A stretch of DNA of 64,000 nt from Oceanithermus profundus DSM 14977 (GCF_000183745.1 NC_014761.1:2108001-2172000), one strand, 5' to 3'. Positions 8,850-17,658 are shown, counted from the first letter of the stretch. Made by a program: numbers and translations. Notes: generated by a model from the sequence alone, not told the origin.

Positions 8850-9566
8850 ATGCCGCTCATCGGGGTGACCAGCCAGACCGGCCGCACCGGCCGGGTGAAC
8901 GTGACGCCGTTGTGGGGCGTGCGCGAGCCCTACCGGGCCGCCCTCGAGGCCCAGGGCGCCGGCGTGGTGGTGCTGCCGCCGCAGCCGGAGCCGCGGCTCG
9001 AGGGCGTCCTCGCGCGCCTCGACGGCCTGCTCCTGCCCGGCGGGGCCGACCTCGACCCGCGCCACTTCGGCGAGGACCCACACCCGCGGCTGGGTCCGGT
9101 GGACCCCGCGCGCGACGAACTCGAACTCTTCGCCGCCCGCTGGGCCGCCGAGCACGGGCTGCCCACCCTGGGCGTCTGCCGCGGGGCCCAGGTGGGGGCG
9201 GTCGCCCTCGGCGGCAGCCTCTACCAGGACCTGGAAAGCGCCGGCTTCACCCGGATCGGCCACGACCAAACGGCCCCCGCCCCGGCGCTCTGGCACACCG
9301 TCGAGCTGGAGGAGGACCGCTGGCTCGCCCCGCTCTTCGGCCGCCGCTTCCGCACCAACAGCTACCACCACCAGGCCATCCGCGACCCGGGGCCCTTCCG
9401 CGTCCTGGCGCGCGCGGCCGACGGCGTCATCGAGGCCGCCGACCTGCCCGACCACCCCTTCTTCCTGCTCGTTCAGTGGCACCCCGAGCTGCTGCCCGAC
9501 CACTGGGGGCTGTTCGGCCTGCTCGTGGAAGCCGCCGCGGGCCGCCGCGCCTCGGCGGCCGACTGA
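8850..9566 (+). CDS. Class-I glutamine amidotransferase-like hydrolase (peptidase C26, PuuD-like)
   Basis: The 238-residue protein has the complete triad Cys110 (LGVCRGAQ), His211 and Glu213 (VQWHPE), and the GGADLDPRHFGE loop typical of gamma-glutamyl-GABA hydrolases. It therefore probably hydrolyses a gamma-glutamyl amide, as in polyamine degradation by PuuD, but no other puu genes are next to it. It is leaderless (TATCCT, 6 nt). The likely translation start is the ATG at 8850, since an upstream in-frame ATG lies within or before the promoter. Confidence 0.85.
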   Translation: MPLIGVTSQTGRTGRVNVTPLWGVREPYRAALEAQGAGVVVLPPQPEPRLEGVLARLDGLLLPGGADLDPRHFGEDPHPRLGPVDPARDELELFAARWAAEHGLPTLGVCRGAQVGAVALGGSLYQDLESAGFTRIGHDQTAPAPALWHTVELEEDRWLAPLFGRRFRTNSYHHQAIRDPGPFRVLARAADGVIEAADLPDHPFFLLVQWHPELLPDHWGLFGLLVEAAAGRRASAAD

Positions 9567-9596
9567 AGCGCGCCCGGCCCGCGGGGTTCTTCCGGG

Positions 9597-10610
9597 CTAG
9601 CTCCGCGGGTCCAGCGCGTCGCGCACCGCGTCGCCCAGCAGGTTCCAGCCCAGCACGAAGAGCGCGATGGCCATGCTCGGCCAGAACCAGACGAACCAGT
9701 ACTTCAGCGGCTCGCCTCCGGGGTTGGAGATCCAGCTGCGGGCGAAGCTGATCATCTGCCCCCAGTCGGCGTAGCCCACGTCGGCCCCCAGCCCCAGGAA
9801 GGCGAGCGTCGAGGCGGTGATTACGATCGCGCCGATGTCGAGGCTGGCCAGGATGATCATCGGTCCGATGGCGTTGGGCAGGATGTGCTTGAAGAAGAGC
9901 CGGCCGGAACCCGCGCCCACCGCGTGGGCGGCGGAGATGTAGTCCTGGGCCTTGACCTGGAGGATGTTCCCGCGCAGCATGCGCGCGTAGATGGGCCAGG
10001 CCACCAGGGCGATGGCGATCATCGTCTTGATCAACCCGCGGCCGAAGATCGAGGCGAAGACCATGGCCAGCACCAGGCCGGGGATCGAGTAGACGACGTC
10101 GACGAGCCGCATCAGCAGGTTGTCGAGCCAGCCGCCGAAGAGCCCCGCGAGCCCCCCGACGACGGTGGCGATGACGAGCACGATGCCCACCACCAGCACG
10201 CCGATGTAGAACGAGGTGCGCGCCCCCCAGACGATGCCGTAGTAGATGTCGTAACCCCCGCTGGCGATGCCGAGGGGGTACTTGGCGCTGGGCGGCTTGG
10301 GCACCGGCGAGTAGCTGACCCGGGGGATCTTGTAGCAACTCTCCGGCGGGGCGAAGGTGGCCCGCCAGAAGGCGGGGTGCGCCGGGCTGCGCAGCGCCGT
10401 CCGCGCCTCGCTGCGCCCCAATCCCAACTCACGCACGCACCCCCGGGGCAGCCGGTCGGCGGTCAGCACCGGCGCCAGAACGGCCATTCCCGCGAAGAAG
10501 AGCAGGATCACCAGGCCGGCGAGCGCCAGCGGGTTGCGGCGGAAACGGCGGAATCGCTTGCCCTCGAACCAGCGTTCCCGCTTGGGCCCGGGCGCGACGG
10601 GGCTACTCAT
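9597..10610 (-). CDS. Peptide/oligosaccharide ABC transporter permease, DppC-type (cassette 1)
   Basis: A 337-residue inner-membrane permease of the DppC/OppC family. It has an N-terminal cytoplasmic basic stretch (GKRFRRFRRNPLALAG) and first TM helix, a roughly 80-residue extracytoplasmic insertion with a cysteine pair (RGCVREL, ESCYKIP), and a C-terminal five-helix core with an EAA-type loop (QDYISAAHAVGAGSGRLFF). The start overlaps the DppB-type stop by 8 nt. It closely parallels the gene at 13654-14682, consistent with tandem cassette duplication. No ATPase gene follows in the window. Confidence 0.88.
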   Translation of the reverse strand: MSSPVAPGPKRERWFEGKRFRRFRRNPLALAGLVILLFFAGMAVLAPVLTADRLPRGCVRELGLGRSEARTALRSPAHPAFWRATFAPPESCYKIPRVSYSPVPKPPSAKYPLGIASGGYDIYYGIVWGARTSFYIGVLVVGIVLVIATVVGGLAGLFGGWLDNLLMRLVDVVYSIPGLVLAMVFASIFGRGLIKTMIAIALVAWPIYARMLRGNILQVKAQDYISAAHAVGAGSGRLFFKHILPNAIGPMIILASLDIGAIVITASTLAFLGLGADVGYADWGQMISFARSWISNPGGEPLKYWFVWFWPSMAIALFVLGWNLLGDAVRDALDPRS

Positions 10611-11628
10611 AGCGGATCCTCGGATCGACGATCACGTAGGCCACGTCCACCAGCAGGTTGGCCGTGGCCATGATGAGGCCGATCAGCATTACGAAGGCGA
10701 GCAAGGTGGTCACGTCGAGTTGCAGCGCCGCCTTGGCCGCCCACTCGCCCAGACCGGGGAAGTTGAAGATCAGCTCGATCACCACGATGCCGCCGATCAT
10801 CCGCCCCAGCATGGGCCCGGCCATGGTGATCACGGGGATCAGCGCGTTGCGGCGCGCGTGCTTGTAGACCACGGTTTTTTCGGCCAGTCCCTTGGCGCGG
10901 GCGGTGCGCACGTAGTCCTTGCCCAGCTCGTCGAGCATCGAGGACCGCATCACCCGCATGATGCCGGCGCTGACGACGATGACCAGCGCCGTCGCGGGCA
11001 GGACGAGCCGCTTCAGGGCTTCGAGGGCGATGTCCGGGCGGCCGTTGAGCAGGCCGTCGATCGTGAAGAGGCCGGTGTACCTGCGGAAGTCGCCCCCGGC
11101 CAGCTCGATCAGCAGCGAGCTGGGCAGGCGGCCGATGCCGAACCAGCCCAGGCCCCCGTAGACCCAGGCGACCAACCAGATGGCCACCACGAAGGTCGGC
11201 AGCGACCAGCCCACGATGGCCACGACCCGGAGCGCCTGATCGAGCAGGCTGTCGCGGTGGGTGGCGGCCTGGGTGCCCAGCCAGACGCCCACGAGCACGA
11301 TGGGGACGAAGGCGGCCAGCGCCAGCTCCATCGAGGCGGGAAAGCGCTTGCGGATCGTGGTGAGCACGGGCTCCTTGGAGATGCGCGAGAAACCCAGATT
11401 GCCCCGCAGCACCTCCCCCGCCCACAGCTTGTACTGAACGGCGAAGCCCTCCCGCAGGTGGTACTTCTCGATGATGAGGTCCAGGTTTTCGATTTGTTTG
11501 TCCGAGGTCACGAAAGCCGCCGCCCGCTGCTCCGGCGAGAGGAGCTGCATCAGCCCCATGATGATCAGCGAGAGCACGAAGAGCACGACCGGGATCTGCA
11601 ACAGGCGGCGGGCGATGTAGTTGAACAT
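10603..11628 (-). CDS. Peptide/oligosaccharide ABC transporter permease, DppB-type (cassette 1)
   Basis: A 341-residue DppB/OppB-family permease starting MFNYIARRLLQIPVVLF with about six TM helices. It has the characteristic long loop after TM1 (LSPEQRAAAFVTSDKQ) and an EAA loop (KDYVRTARAKGLAEKTVVY). It pairs with the DppC-type permease to form the translocation pore. It lies 52 nt downstream of the binding-protein gene, separated by a strong hairpin. The length and opening motif match its paralogue at 14693-15718. Confidence 0.88.
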   Translation of the reverse strand: MFNYIARRLLQIPVVLFVLSLIIMGLMQLLSPEQRAAAFVTSDKQIENLDLIIEKYHLREGFAVQYKLWAGEVLRGNLGFSRISKEPVLTTIRKRFPASMELALAAFVPIVLVGVWLGTQAATHRDSLLDQALRVVAIVGWSLPTFVVAIWLVAWVYGGLGWFGIGRLPSSLLIELAGGDFRRYTGLFTIDGLLNGRPDIALEALKRLVLPATALVIVVSAGIMRVMRSSMLDELGKDYVRTARAKGLAEKTVVYKHARRNALIPVITMAGPMLGRMIGGIVVIELIFNFPGLGEWAAKAALQLDVTTLLAFVMLIGLIMATANLLVDVAYVIVDPRIRYE

Positions 11629-11644
11629 GGCGTCTCTTTTTTAG

Positions 11645-11672
11645 GGGCGCCGGGCCGCACGGCCCGGCGCCC
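11645..11672 (-). other. Intercistronic hairpin between binding-protein and permease genes (cassette 1)
   Basis: A 13-bp perfect stem (11645-11657 with 11660-11672) lies between the stop at 11680 and the permease start at 11628. On the transcribed strand it is followed by A residues, not T, so it is not an intrinsic terminator. It probably protects the upstream binding-protein message from 3' decay and sets a high binding-protein to permease ratio. Confidence 0.6.
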
Positions 11673-11679
11673 GGACGGG

Positions 11680-13458
11680 TTACTTCTTGCTGAGGTCCTT
11701 CCAGTAGAAGGCGCCGCTGATCATCGAGTTGTAGTAGACCCCCTGCAGGTCGTCGCGGGTCACGATGAACGGCGACTGCCGCGGGTAGGGCACGTTGGGC
11801 AGCACGTCGTAGGCCATGCGCCCGATCTTGCGGTAGATGGCGAAACGCTCTTCCTGCTGATCAGGGCGCACCAGGGTGCGCGCGTACTCGATGAGCTTGT
11901 CGAATTCGGGATCCTTGAAGTTCTGACGCTTCGCCAGCGAGCCCTCGGAGTGGTAGAAGGGGTGGATGAAGTTGTCGGGGTCGGCGTAGTCGGCGCCCCA
12001 GCCCAGCGGCCAGACGGGCAGCGACTTGGCGCGCGCGGCCTTGAGGTAGTCGGACCACTGCAGCGGGACCACGTCGATCTTGAACTTGGGGTTGAGGCTC
12101 TCGATGTTGGCCTTCAGCATCTCGGCCACCGCCTGGCGCACGGTGTTGCCGGCGTTGTGGGTGATCGTGAGGCGGAAGCCCTTCTCCCAGACTTGGCCGC
12201 CCCAGGCCTTCTTGAAGTATTCCTCGGCCTTGTCGAGATCGAGCTTGCGGATCGGGATGTCCGGGTCGTAGCCGGGCCAGGTGGGCGGCAGGGCCATGGT
12301 GTACCAGGCGGCGTTGCCCTCGTAGATGTCGTTGTAGATCGCGTCCTGGTCCAGGCTGTAGGCGAAGGCCTTGCGGACGTTGACGTCGGCGAAGAAGTCG
12401 CGCGGGATGCCGTTGCCGTCAAGCTTGCCCGAGCCGATGTAGGGGTTGTTCTCCCCCTGCACGTTGAAGTTGAAGAAGACGACGTGCGCCCCCGCCGGCG
12501 ACCAGGCCGGGTCGGACCAGACCTTGACGCCCGCCATCTGCTTCACCTTGGCGTTGACCGTGGCCCAGTCGTTCACGTCCACGCGGTCGGCGTCGCCGCG
12601 GCGCAGGGCCTCGAGCCGGGTGGCCTCTTCCTCCACCGCCTGCACCAGCACGTTCTTGATCGCCGGCGCCTCGCCCCAGTAGCCGTCGAAGGCCTTGGCG
12701 ACGATGTTCTTGTCGTCCCACTTCACCAGCATGTAGGGGCCGGTGCCCGAGGCGTGGTTGTGCAGGTAGCCGGTGCGCAGGTCCACGCCGATCCAGTCCT
12801 TCCAGTCGTCCTTGGTGCCGCTCCAGGCGCCGTGGGCGATGGCCCACTTGCTGTCGACCACGCCCGCGGCGGTGAAGAGCATCTTGGCGAAGAAGGCCAC
12901 GTCGGGGCCGGCGAGGTTGAAGCGGACGGTGTAGAGGTCGTCACAGACGACGCTGCCCTCGATCTTTTCCCAGTAGGCGTCGAGGAACTTGTCGATTTCA
13001 TCTTGCGAGGCGTTCTCGCCCAGAGCCTTCTTGGCCTCGGTAAGGGCGTCGTTGCCGTAACCGGTGAGGGCGTCGCCGTAGAACCAGGCGCCGGAGTCGC
13101 CCGGCATCGTCACCAGGATGCGTTCGATCGAGTACTCGACGTCGCGGCAGGTCATCGGGTTGCCCGAGTGGAACTTCACGCCCTTGCGCAGGTGGTAGAC
13201 GTAGGTGAGGCCGCCGTCCTTGACCTCGTAGCTCGTCGCCAGGGTGGGCTCGTACTCGCCCGGGACGTCGCGCTTGAAGCTGTAGAGCGTCTCGTAGATG
13301 TTCTCGATCACGCCGATCGAGGCCCCGTCGTAGGCCTGCACCGGATCGAGCGAATCGAAGACGGCGTTTTGCATGTAGACGTAGGTGTCCTGGGGGGTGG
13401 CCGCGAACGCCCCGCCCAGTACGGCCAGCGCGATCGCGGCAATCAGATGCTTTTTCAT
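11680..13458 (-). CDS. Peptide/oligosaccharide ABC transporter substrate-binding protein (cassette 1)
   Basis: A 592-residue family-5 (DppA/OppA) extracellular solute-binding protein. The signal peptide MKKHLIAAIALAVLGGAFA has no lipobox cysteine. Family motifs include DSLDPVQAYDGAS, YHLRKGVKFHSGNPMTCRDV and DVNVRKAFAYSLDQDAI. The ATG at 13458 is chosen over an in-frame upstream start (13497) because GAAAGGAGA lies directly before it and a TATAAA box (13480-13475) lies between the two. Ligand class (peptide, oligosaccharide or other) cannot be told. It is a paralogue of 15839-17620 with the same signal peptide pattern and ribosome-binding region. Confidence 0.9.
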   Translation of the reverse strand: MKKHLIAAIALAVLGGAFAATPQDTYVYMQNAVFDSLDPVQAYDGASIGVIENIYETLYSFKRDVPGEYEPTLATSYEVKDGGLTYVYHLRKGVKFHSGNPMTCRDVEYSIERILVTMPGDSGAWFYGDALTGYGNDALTEAKKALGENASQDEIDKFLDAYWEKIEGSVVCDDLYTVRFNLAGPDVAFFAKMLFTAAGVVDSKWAIAHGAWSGTKDDWKDWIGVDLRTGYLHNHASGTGPYMLVKWDDKNIVAKAFDGYWGEAPAIKNVLVQAVEEEATRLEALRRGDADRVDVNDWATVNAKVKQMAGVKVWSDPAWSPAGAHVVFFNFNVQGENNPYIGSGKLDGNGIPRDFFADVNVRKAFAYSLDQDAIYNDIYEGNAAWYTMALPPTWPGYDPDIPIRKLDLDKAEEYFKKAWGGQVWEKGFRLTITHNAGNTVRQAVAEMLKANIESLNPKFKIDVVPLQWSDYLKAARAKSLPVWPLGWGADYADPDNFIHPFYHSEGSLAKRQNFKDPEFDKLIEYARTLVRPDQQEERFAIYRKIGRMAYDVLPNVPYPRQSPFIVTRDDLQGVYYNSMISGAFYWKDLSKK

Positions 13459-13474
13459 GCGTCTCCTTTCGTAA

Positions 13475-13480
13475 TTTATA
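13475..13480 (-). promoter_or_regulatory. -10 box for ABC cassette 1
   Basis: Minus-strand TATAAA lies 17 nt upstream of the ATG at 13458, just downstream of the terminator of cassette 2, so cassette 1 has its own promoter. No convincing -35 box is seen. Confidence 0.45.
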
Positions 13481-13607
13481 CGGGCCCATGCTACCATTCA
13501 TCTTCCTTTCATGTAAGGACGGGAGCTCTGAATGTCCGATAACCAAGGAAAACATTGGTTCTCTTGGAAATGTCCCTGCCATAGCGGGGAGCCGGAAAGT
13601 TGTATGG

Positions 13608-13634
13608 AAAAAGACCCGGCGGGTCCGCCGGGTC
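13608..13634 (-). terminator. Intrinsic terminator of ABC cassette 2
   Basis: Stem GACCCGGCGG/CCGCCGGGTC (13613-13622 with 13625-13634) is followed on the minus strand by CTTTTTCC-type sequence (TTTTT at 13612-13608), 20 nt past the permease stop at 13654. It separates the two tandem cassettes. Confidence 0.8.
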
Positions 13635-13653
13635 CGGTGGTGCGCCGTCGGTT

Positions 13654-14682
13654 CTAGCTCTTGGGGTCCAGCGCGTCGCGGACCGCGTCGCCGAGGAGGT
13701 TCCAGGCGAGACCGAAGAGCACCAGCATGAGGCTGGGGTAGATCCAGACGTACCAGAAGTCGAAGGGGGTGCCCTCGGCGGTACCGAGGATGTAGCCGCG
13801 GGCGAAGCTGATCATCTGCCCCCAGTCGGCGTAGCCGACGGGCGCGCCCAGGCCGAGGAAGGAGAACCCGGCCGCGGTGAGCACGATCGAGCCCACGTCC
13901 ATGCTGGCCAGGATCAGCAGCGTGCCGATGGCGTTGGGGAAGACGTGCTTGAGGAAGACCCGCAGCGGACTCGCCCCGATGGCGCGGGCGGCGTCCACGA
14001 ACTCCTGCGCCTTGGTGCGCAGGATGTCGCCGCGGAAGAAGCGGGCGTACCCGGCCCAGCGGATCAGCGCCAGGGCCAGCATTACCGTGGTCAGGCCGCT
14101 TCCGAAGATGACCGAAACGATCATCACGAAGACGAGGCCGGGGAAGGAGAGCATCACGTCGGTGATCCGCATGATCAGGTTGTCCACCGTGCCCCCGATG
14201 AATCCGGACAGTCCGCCGATCACGATGCCGATGGCCAGGCTGATGCCCACCACCAGGAAACCGACGTAGAAGGCGGTCCGCGTCCCCCAGGCGAGGCCGT
14301 AGAGGATGTCGTAGCTCCCGCCGGAAACCCCCAGCGGGTGCTTTTCGGACGGCGGCTTGGGCAGGGGGGAGTAGCCGTCGCGAGGGATCTCGTAGCAGGT
14401 CGGGGGCGGGGCCAGCGTGGCCTTCCAGAAGACGGGGTTCAGGGGGTTGCGCAGTGCGCTCAGGGCCTCGTCCTTCTTGATGCCCAGGTCGCGCAAACAG
14501 GGGCGCGCGGTGCGGAGTTCGGCCAGCTGGGGCGCGGTGATGGCGGGCGCGAAGAAAGCGACCATCACGAAGCCGAGGAGGAGCACCGAACCTACGATCG
14601 CCAAGGGGTTGCGGCGGAAACGCTTGAAGGTCTTCGAGCGGTACCAGGCTTCGCGCTGAGGTTTCATCTCTTGGGGGTTCAC
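13654..14682 (-). CDS. Peptide/oligosaccharide ABC transporter permease, DppC-type (cassette 2)
   Basis: A 342-residue DppC-family permease. It opens KPQREAWYRSKTFKRFRRNPLA, carries the same paired-cysteine periplasmic insertion as its cassette 1 paralogue (RPCLRDLG, PTCYEIP), and an EAA loop (QEFVDAARAIGASPLRVFL). Two adjacent GTG codons compete for the start. The one at 14682 is 5 nt from the GGAGG and is preferred to 14685, which is only 2 nt away. It ends at an intrinsic terminator. No dedicated ATPases are encoded nearby. Confidence 0.88.
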   Translation of the reverse strand: MNPQEMKPQREAWYRSKTFKRFRRNPLAIVGSVLLLGFVMVAFFAPAITAPQLAELRTARPCLRDLGIKKDEALSALRNPLNPVFWKATLAPPPTCYEIPRDGYSPLPKPPSEKHPLGVSGGSYDILYGLAWGTRTAFYVGFLVVGISLAIGIVIGGLSGFIGGTVDNLIMRITDVMLSFPGLVFVMIVSVIFGSGLTTVMLALALIRWAGYARFFRGDILRTKAQEFVDAARAIGASPLRVFLKHVFPNAIGTLLILASMDVGSIVLTAAGFSFLGLGAPVGYADWGQMISFARGYILGTAEGTPFDFWYVWIYPSLMLVLFGLAWNLLGDAVRDALDPKS

Positions 14683-14692
14683 CACGTCCTCC

Positions 14693-15718
14693 TCATTGGA
14701 AGCTGATCCGGGGGTCGATGATGCCGTAGAGGATGTCGACGGCCAGGTTGGCGATCGAGACCACGAGGCCGGTGAGGAGGGCGATGCCGATCACCGCGGG
14801 AAAGTCGAGCTGGATCGCCGCGGGCACGGCCCACTGCCCCAGGCCGGGGATGTTGAAGATGATCTCGATGAAGAAGACGCCCTCGAGCATGAAGGCGAAC
14901 ATCAGCCCGGCGATGGTGACCACCGGGATGATGGCGTTGCGGCGCGCGTGCTTGAGGTTGACCACGCGCTCGGGCAGCCCCTTGGCGCGCGCGGTGCGCA
15001 CGTAGTCGGAGTTGAGCACGTCGAGCATGCTCGAGCGCAGCACGCGCATGATCTGGGCGCTGGCGACGATGGTGTAGGTCGCCACCGGCATCACCAGGCG
15101 CTTCAGCGCCGAGTAGGTGACGTCCCAACGGCCGTTGAGGATCCCGTCGATGGTGATCATCCCGGTGTAGGCCTTGAGGGTGCCCTTGGCGAACTCCACC
15201 ATGATGCTGTCATCGGCGCGTCCGATGCCGAACAGCTTGAAGTAGCCGTAGAAGACGGCCAGCATCCAGATCGCAAGCACGAAGGTGGGCAGCGACCAAC
15301 CGATGATGGCGAAGACGCGCACCACCTGATCGACGAACCGGTCCCGGTGGATCGCCGCCATCGTGCCCATCCAGACGCCGAAGAGCAGCGTGGGGAAGAA
15401 CATGTACAGCGCCAGCTCGGCCGAAACCGGCAGCCGCTTACGAATGGTGGTCACGACCGGCTCGTGCGACTGCTTGGAGTACCCCAGGTTCCCCCGCAGA
15501 ACCTGCTTGAGCCAGGTCGAGTACTGCACCAGGAAGCCCTGATCGAGGTTGTACTGACGGATGATGAGGTCGAGGTTCTTGGCCTGCTGCTCCGACTTCG
15601 CATAGGTCGCCGCCCGCTGTTCCGGGGTCAGGAACTGCATCATCCCAAAGATGAGCAGCGAGATCGCCAGCAGCACGATCGGGAGCTGCAGCAACCTGCG
15701 AACGATGAAGGTGGTCAA
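14693..15718 (-). CDS. Peptide/oligosaccharide ABC transporter permease, DppB-type (cassette 2)
   Basis: A DppB-family permease of 341 residues if started at the TTG at 15718, which sits 6 nt after GGAGG. This gives MTTFIVRRLLQLPIVLL, aligning exactly in length and N-terminus with its paralogue (MFNYIARRLLQIPVVLF). A longer in-frame extension to 15745 lacks a ribosome-binding site and is rejected. The long post-TM1 loop (LTPEQRAATYAKSEQQ) and EAA region (SDYVRTARAKGLPERVV) are conserved between the two copies. Confidence 0.88.
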   Translation of the reverse strand: MTTFIVRRLLQLPIVLLAISLLIFGMMQFLTPEQRAATYAKSEQQAKNLDLIIRQYNLDQGFLVQYSTWLKQVLRGNLGYSKQSHEPVVTTIRKRLPVSAELALYMFFPTLLFGVWMGTMAAIHRDRFVDQVVRVFAIIGWSLPTFVLAIWMLAVFYGYFKLFGIGRADDSIMVEFAKGTLKAYTGMITIDGILNGRWDVTYSALKRLVMPVATYTIVASAQIMRVLRSSMLDVLNSDYVRTARAKGLPERVVNLKHARRNAIIPVVTIAGLMFAFMLEGVFFIEIIFNIPGLGQWAVPAAIQLDFPAVIGIALLTGLVVSIANLAVDILYGIIDPRISFQ

Positions 15719-15784
15719 CGTAAGCCTCCAAAAGACCGGACTCAAAAGCGCGCCGAGCGCGCACGTTCCCTGTTATACAGCAGA

Positions 15785-15814
15785 CGGTAGAGGGTGCGCA
15801 GGCACCCTCTACCG
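15785..15814 (-). other. Intercistronic hairpin between binding-protein and permease genes (cassette 2)
   Basis: A 13-bp perfect stem (15785-15797 with 15802-15814) with a 4-nt loop stands between the binding-protein stop (15839) and the permease start (15718). No T-tract follows on the minus strand. It occupies the same place as the hairpin at 11645-11672, though the sequence differs, pointing to conserved function (message stability or partial attenuation). A TATAAC box (15775-15770) just downstream could restart transcription for the permeases. Confidence 0.6.
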
Positions 15815-15838
15815 CGGAAAAGGTTCTAGGCGTTCACG

Positions 15839-17620
15839 CTACTTCTTGATGATGTCCTTCCACAGGAAGGAGCCGGAGCGCATGGGGTTGTTGTAGACGT
15901 CCATGCCCTCGGGCGCGCCCTTGGTGTAGACGTTCTTGGCCAGCACCATCCAGCCGGTCGGCCGCGGCAGCGGCAGGACGGGGACGTCCTCGTAGGCCAG
16001 GTAGCCAACCTTGCTGTAGAGCTCGGCGCGCTTGGCCGGGTCGGTGATGGAGCGGGCCTCTTCGATCAGCTTGTCCATCTCGGGGTTCGAGTAGCCGACC
16101 TTCTTCGCGAAGTAGCCGTTCGAGTGGTAGAAGACGTAGATGAAGTTGTCGGGGTCGGCGTAGTCGGCGCCCCAGCCCAGCACCAGCGCCGGCAGCTGGC
16201 CGTTCTTGTAGGCGGCCAGGAACTGCGGCCAGGGCATGGCCTTGACGTTGATCTTGAACTTCGGGTTCAGGGCTTCGATGTTCGCCTTGAGGATCTCGGC
16301 CACCGTCTGGCGGGTGGTGTTGCCCGAGTTGTAGGCGATCGTCATCGTGAAGCCGGTCTCCCAGAGCTTGCCGTCGTAGGCCTTCTTGAAGTACTCCTCG
16401 GCCTTGTCCATGTCCAGGTTGTAGATGGGGATGTTGGGGTCGTAGCCGAGGAACGAGGGCGGCAGCGCCATGGTGAGGGGCACGGCCTTACCGAGGTAGA
16501 GGTCGTTGATGATGGCGTCCTGGTCGAAGCTGTAGGCGAAGGCCTTGCGGACGTTGACGTCCTTGAAGAAGTCCGCGGGGATGCCGTTGCCGTCGAGCTG
16601 GCCGGAGCCGATCATCGGGTTGTCCTGGGCGGCGATCTTCTGGTTGAAGAAGACGGCCGAGGCGGCGGCGCCCAGCCACTTGTCGGACTCGATCACCTTG
16701 GCGTTGGCCATGCCGCGGATCTGGGTGTCCAGGGTCGCGCGGTTGTTGACGGTGATGCGGTCGGCGTCGCCGGCCTTGAGGGCCTGGATGCGGGTCGCTT
16801 CCTCGTCGACGACCTTGATGATGATCGTCTTCATCTGGGGCTTGTTGGCGTAGTCCCAGTAGCCGATGAAGCGCTCGGCGATGACGTCCTTGCCGTCCCA
16901 CTTGACCAGCTTGTAGGCGCCGGTGCCGGCGTCGTGGGTGTGCAGGAAGCCGTCGCGCAGGTCCTTACCGGCCCAGTCGTACCAGTCGGCCTTGGTCCCG
17001 CTCCACTCGCCGTTCTCGATCGCGTACTTGCTGTCGAGGATCGAGGAGGCGGTGTACATCAGCTTGACGAAGAAGGAGGGGTCCTTCTTGATCAGGTGGA
17101 ACTGGACGGTGTAGTCGTCCACGCACTGGACCGAGTTGTCGATGGCTTCCCAGTACTTGTCGAGGTCGGCCTGGGAGGGGTTGTCGCCGAAGTAGTCCTT
17201 GGCGTTGACGCCGTCGTAGCCGATCAGGCTCTCGGCGTAGAACCAGCCCGCCGAGTCGCCCGGGTTGGTGACCAGGAGGCGCTCGATCGAGTACTCGACG
17301 TCGCGGCAGGTCATGCGGTTGCCGCTGTGGAAGAGCACGTCGCGACGCAGCTTGAAGGTGTAGGTCTTGCCGTCGTCGCTGATCGAGTAGTCGGTGGCCA
17401 GCACCGGCTGGTACTCGGTGATGCTCTCGCCCTTGTAGGTGTAGAGCGTTTCGTAAATGTTCTCCAGGATCGCGCCCGAAGCGGTGTCGTACGCCTGGGC
17501 GGGGTCGAGGGAGTCGACCTCACCGAACGTCATCTGGACGTACGTGTCGGGGCCGGTGGCGGCGAAGGCCATGGAACCGACCAGACCTAGAGCCAGAATC
17601 TTCAGCAAGTGTTTTTTCAT
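15839..17620 (-). CDS. Peptide/oligosaccharide ABC transporter substrate-binding protein (cassette 2)
   Basis: A 593-residue family-5 solute-binding protein with signal peptide MKKHLLKILALGLVGSMAFA. The domain pattern matches its paralogue (DSLDPAQAYDTASGAILENI, LFHSGNRMTCRDVEYSIERL, DVNVRKAFAYSFDQDAI). It is preceded by CGAAAGGAG as in the paralogue, and a TATACT box (17658-17653) upstream. The two proteins keep the same backbone but differ in the ligand-pocket region, so the duplication may have split specificities. Transcription units: this gene, then DppB-type, then DppC-type, then terminator. Confidence 0.9.
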   Translation of the reverse strand: MKKHLLKILALGLVGSMAFAATGPDTYVQMTFGEVDSLDPAQAYDTASGAILENIYETLYTYKGESITEYQPVLATDYSISDDGKTYTFKLRRDVLFHSGNRMTCRDVEYSIERLLVTNPGDSAGWFYAESLIGYDGVNAKDYFGDNPSQADLDKYWEAIDNSVQCVDDYTVQFHLIKKDPSFFVKLMYTASSILDSKYAIENGEWSGTKADWYDWAGKDLRDGFLHTHDAGTGAYKLVKWDGKDVIAERFIGYWDYANKPQMKTIIIKVVDEEATRIQALKAGDADRITVNNRATLDTQIRGMANAKVIESDKWLGAAASAVFFNQKIAAQDNPMIGSGQLDGNGIPADFFKDVNVRKAFAYSFDQDAIINDLYLGKAVPLTMALPPSFLGYDPNIPIYNLDMDKAEEYFKKAYDGKLWETGFTMTIAYNSGNTTRQTVAEILKANIEALNPKFKINVKAMPWPQFLAAYKNGQLPALVLGWGADYADPDNFIYVFYHSNGYFAKKVGYSNPEMDKLIEEARSITDPAKRAELYSKVGYLAYEDVPVLPLPRPTGWMVLAKNVYTKGAPEGMDVYNNPMRSGSFLWKDIIKK

Positions 17621-17652
17621 ATGTGCTCCTTTCGTACCTTACGGTCGCTCCG

Positions 17653-17658
17653 TAGTAT
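17653..17658 (-). promoter_or_regulatory. -10 box for ABC cassette 2
   Basis: Minus-strand TATACT in the context TGTTATACTACGG, about 33 nt upstream of the ATG at 17620. The TG two bases further up may make it an extended -10. No clear -35. Confidence 0.5.

Noticed and set aside
5253-9503. 1416-codon open frame on the minus strand
   Set aside because: It spans the S45, lysA and amidotransferase genes in an out-of-phase frame, has the repetitive Ala/Gly/Arg/Val composition of GC-rich shadow frames and no domain; the genes it covers have intact catalytic motifs.
11645-11672. Intrinsic terminator after the cassette 1 binding-protein gene
   Set aside because: The stem is strong, but on the transcribed (minus) strand it is followed by A residues; the T run lies on the other strand.
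10357-13542. 1061-codon open frame on the plus strand opposite the ABC genes
   Set aside because: Antisense shadow of three well-recognised ABC transporter genes; composition is His/Val/Gly/Asp-rich nonsense.
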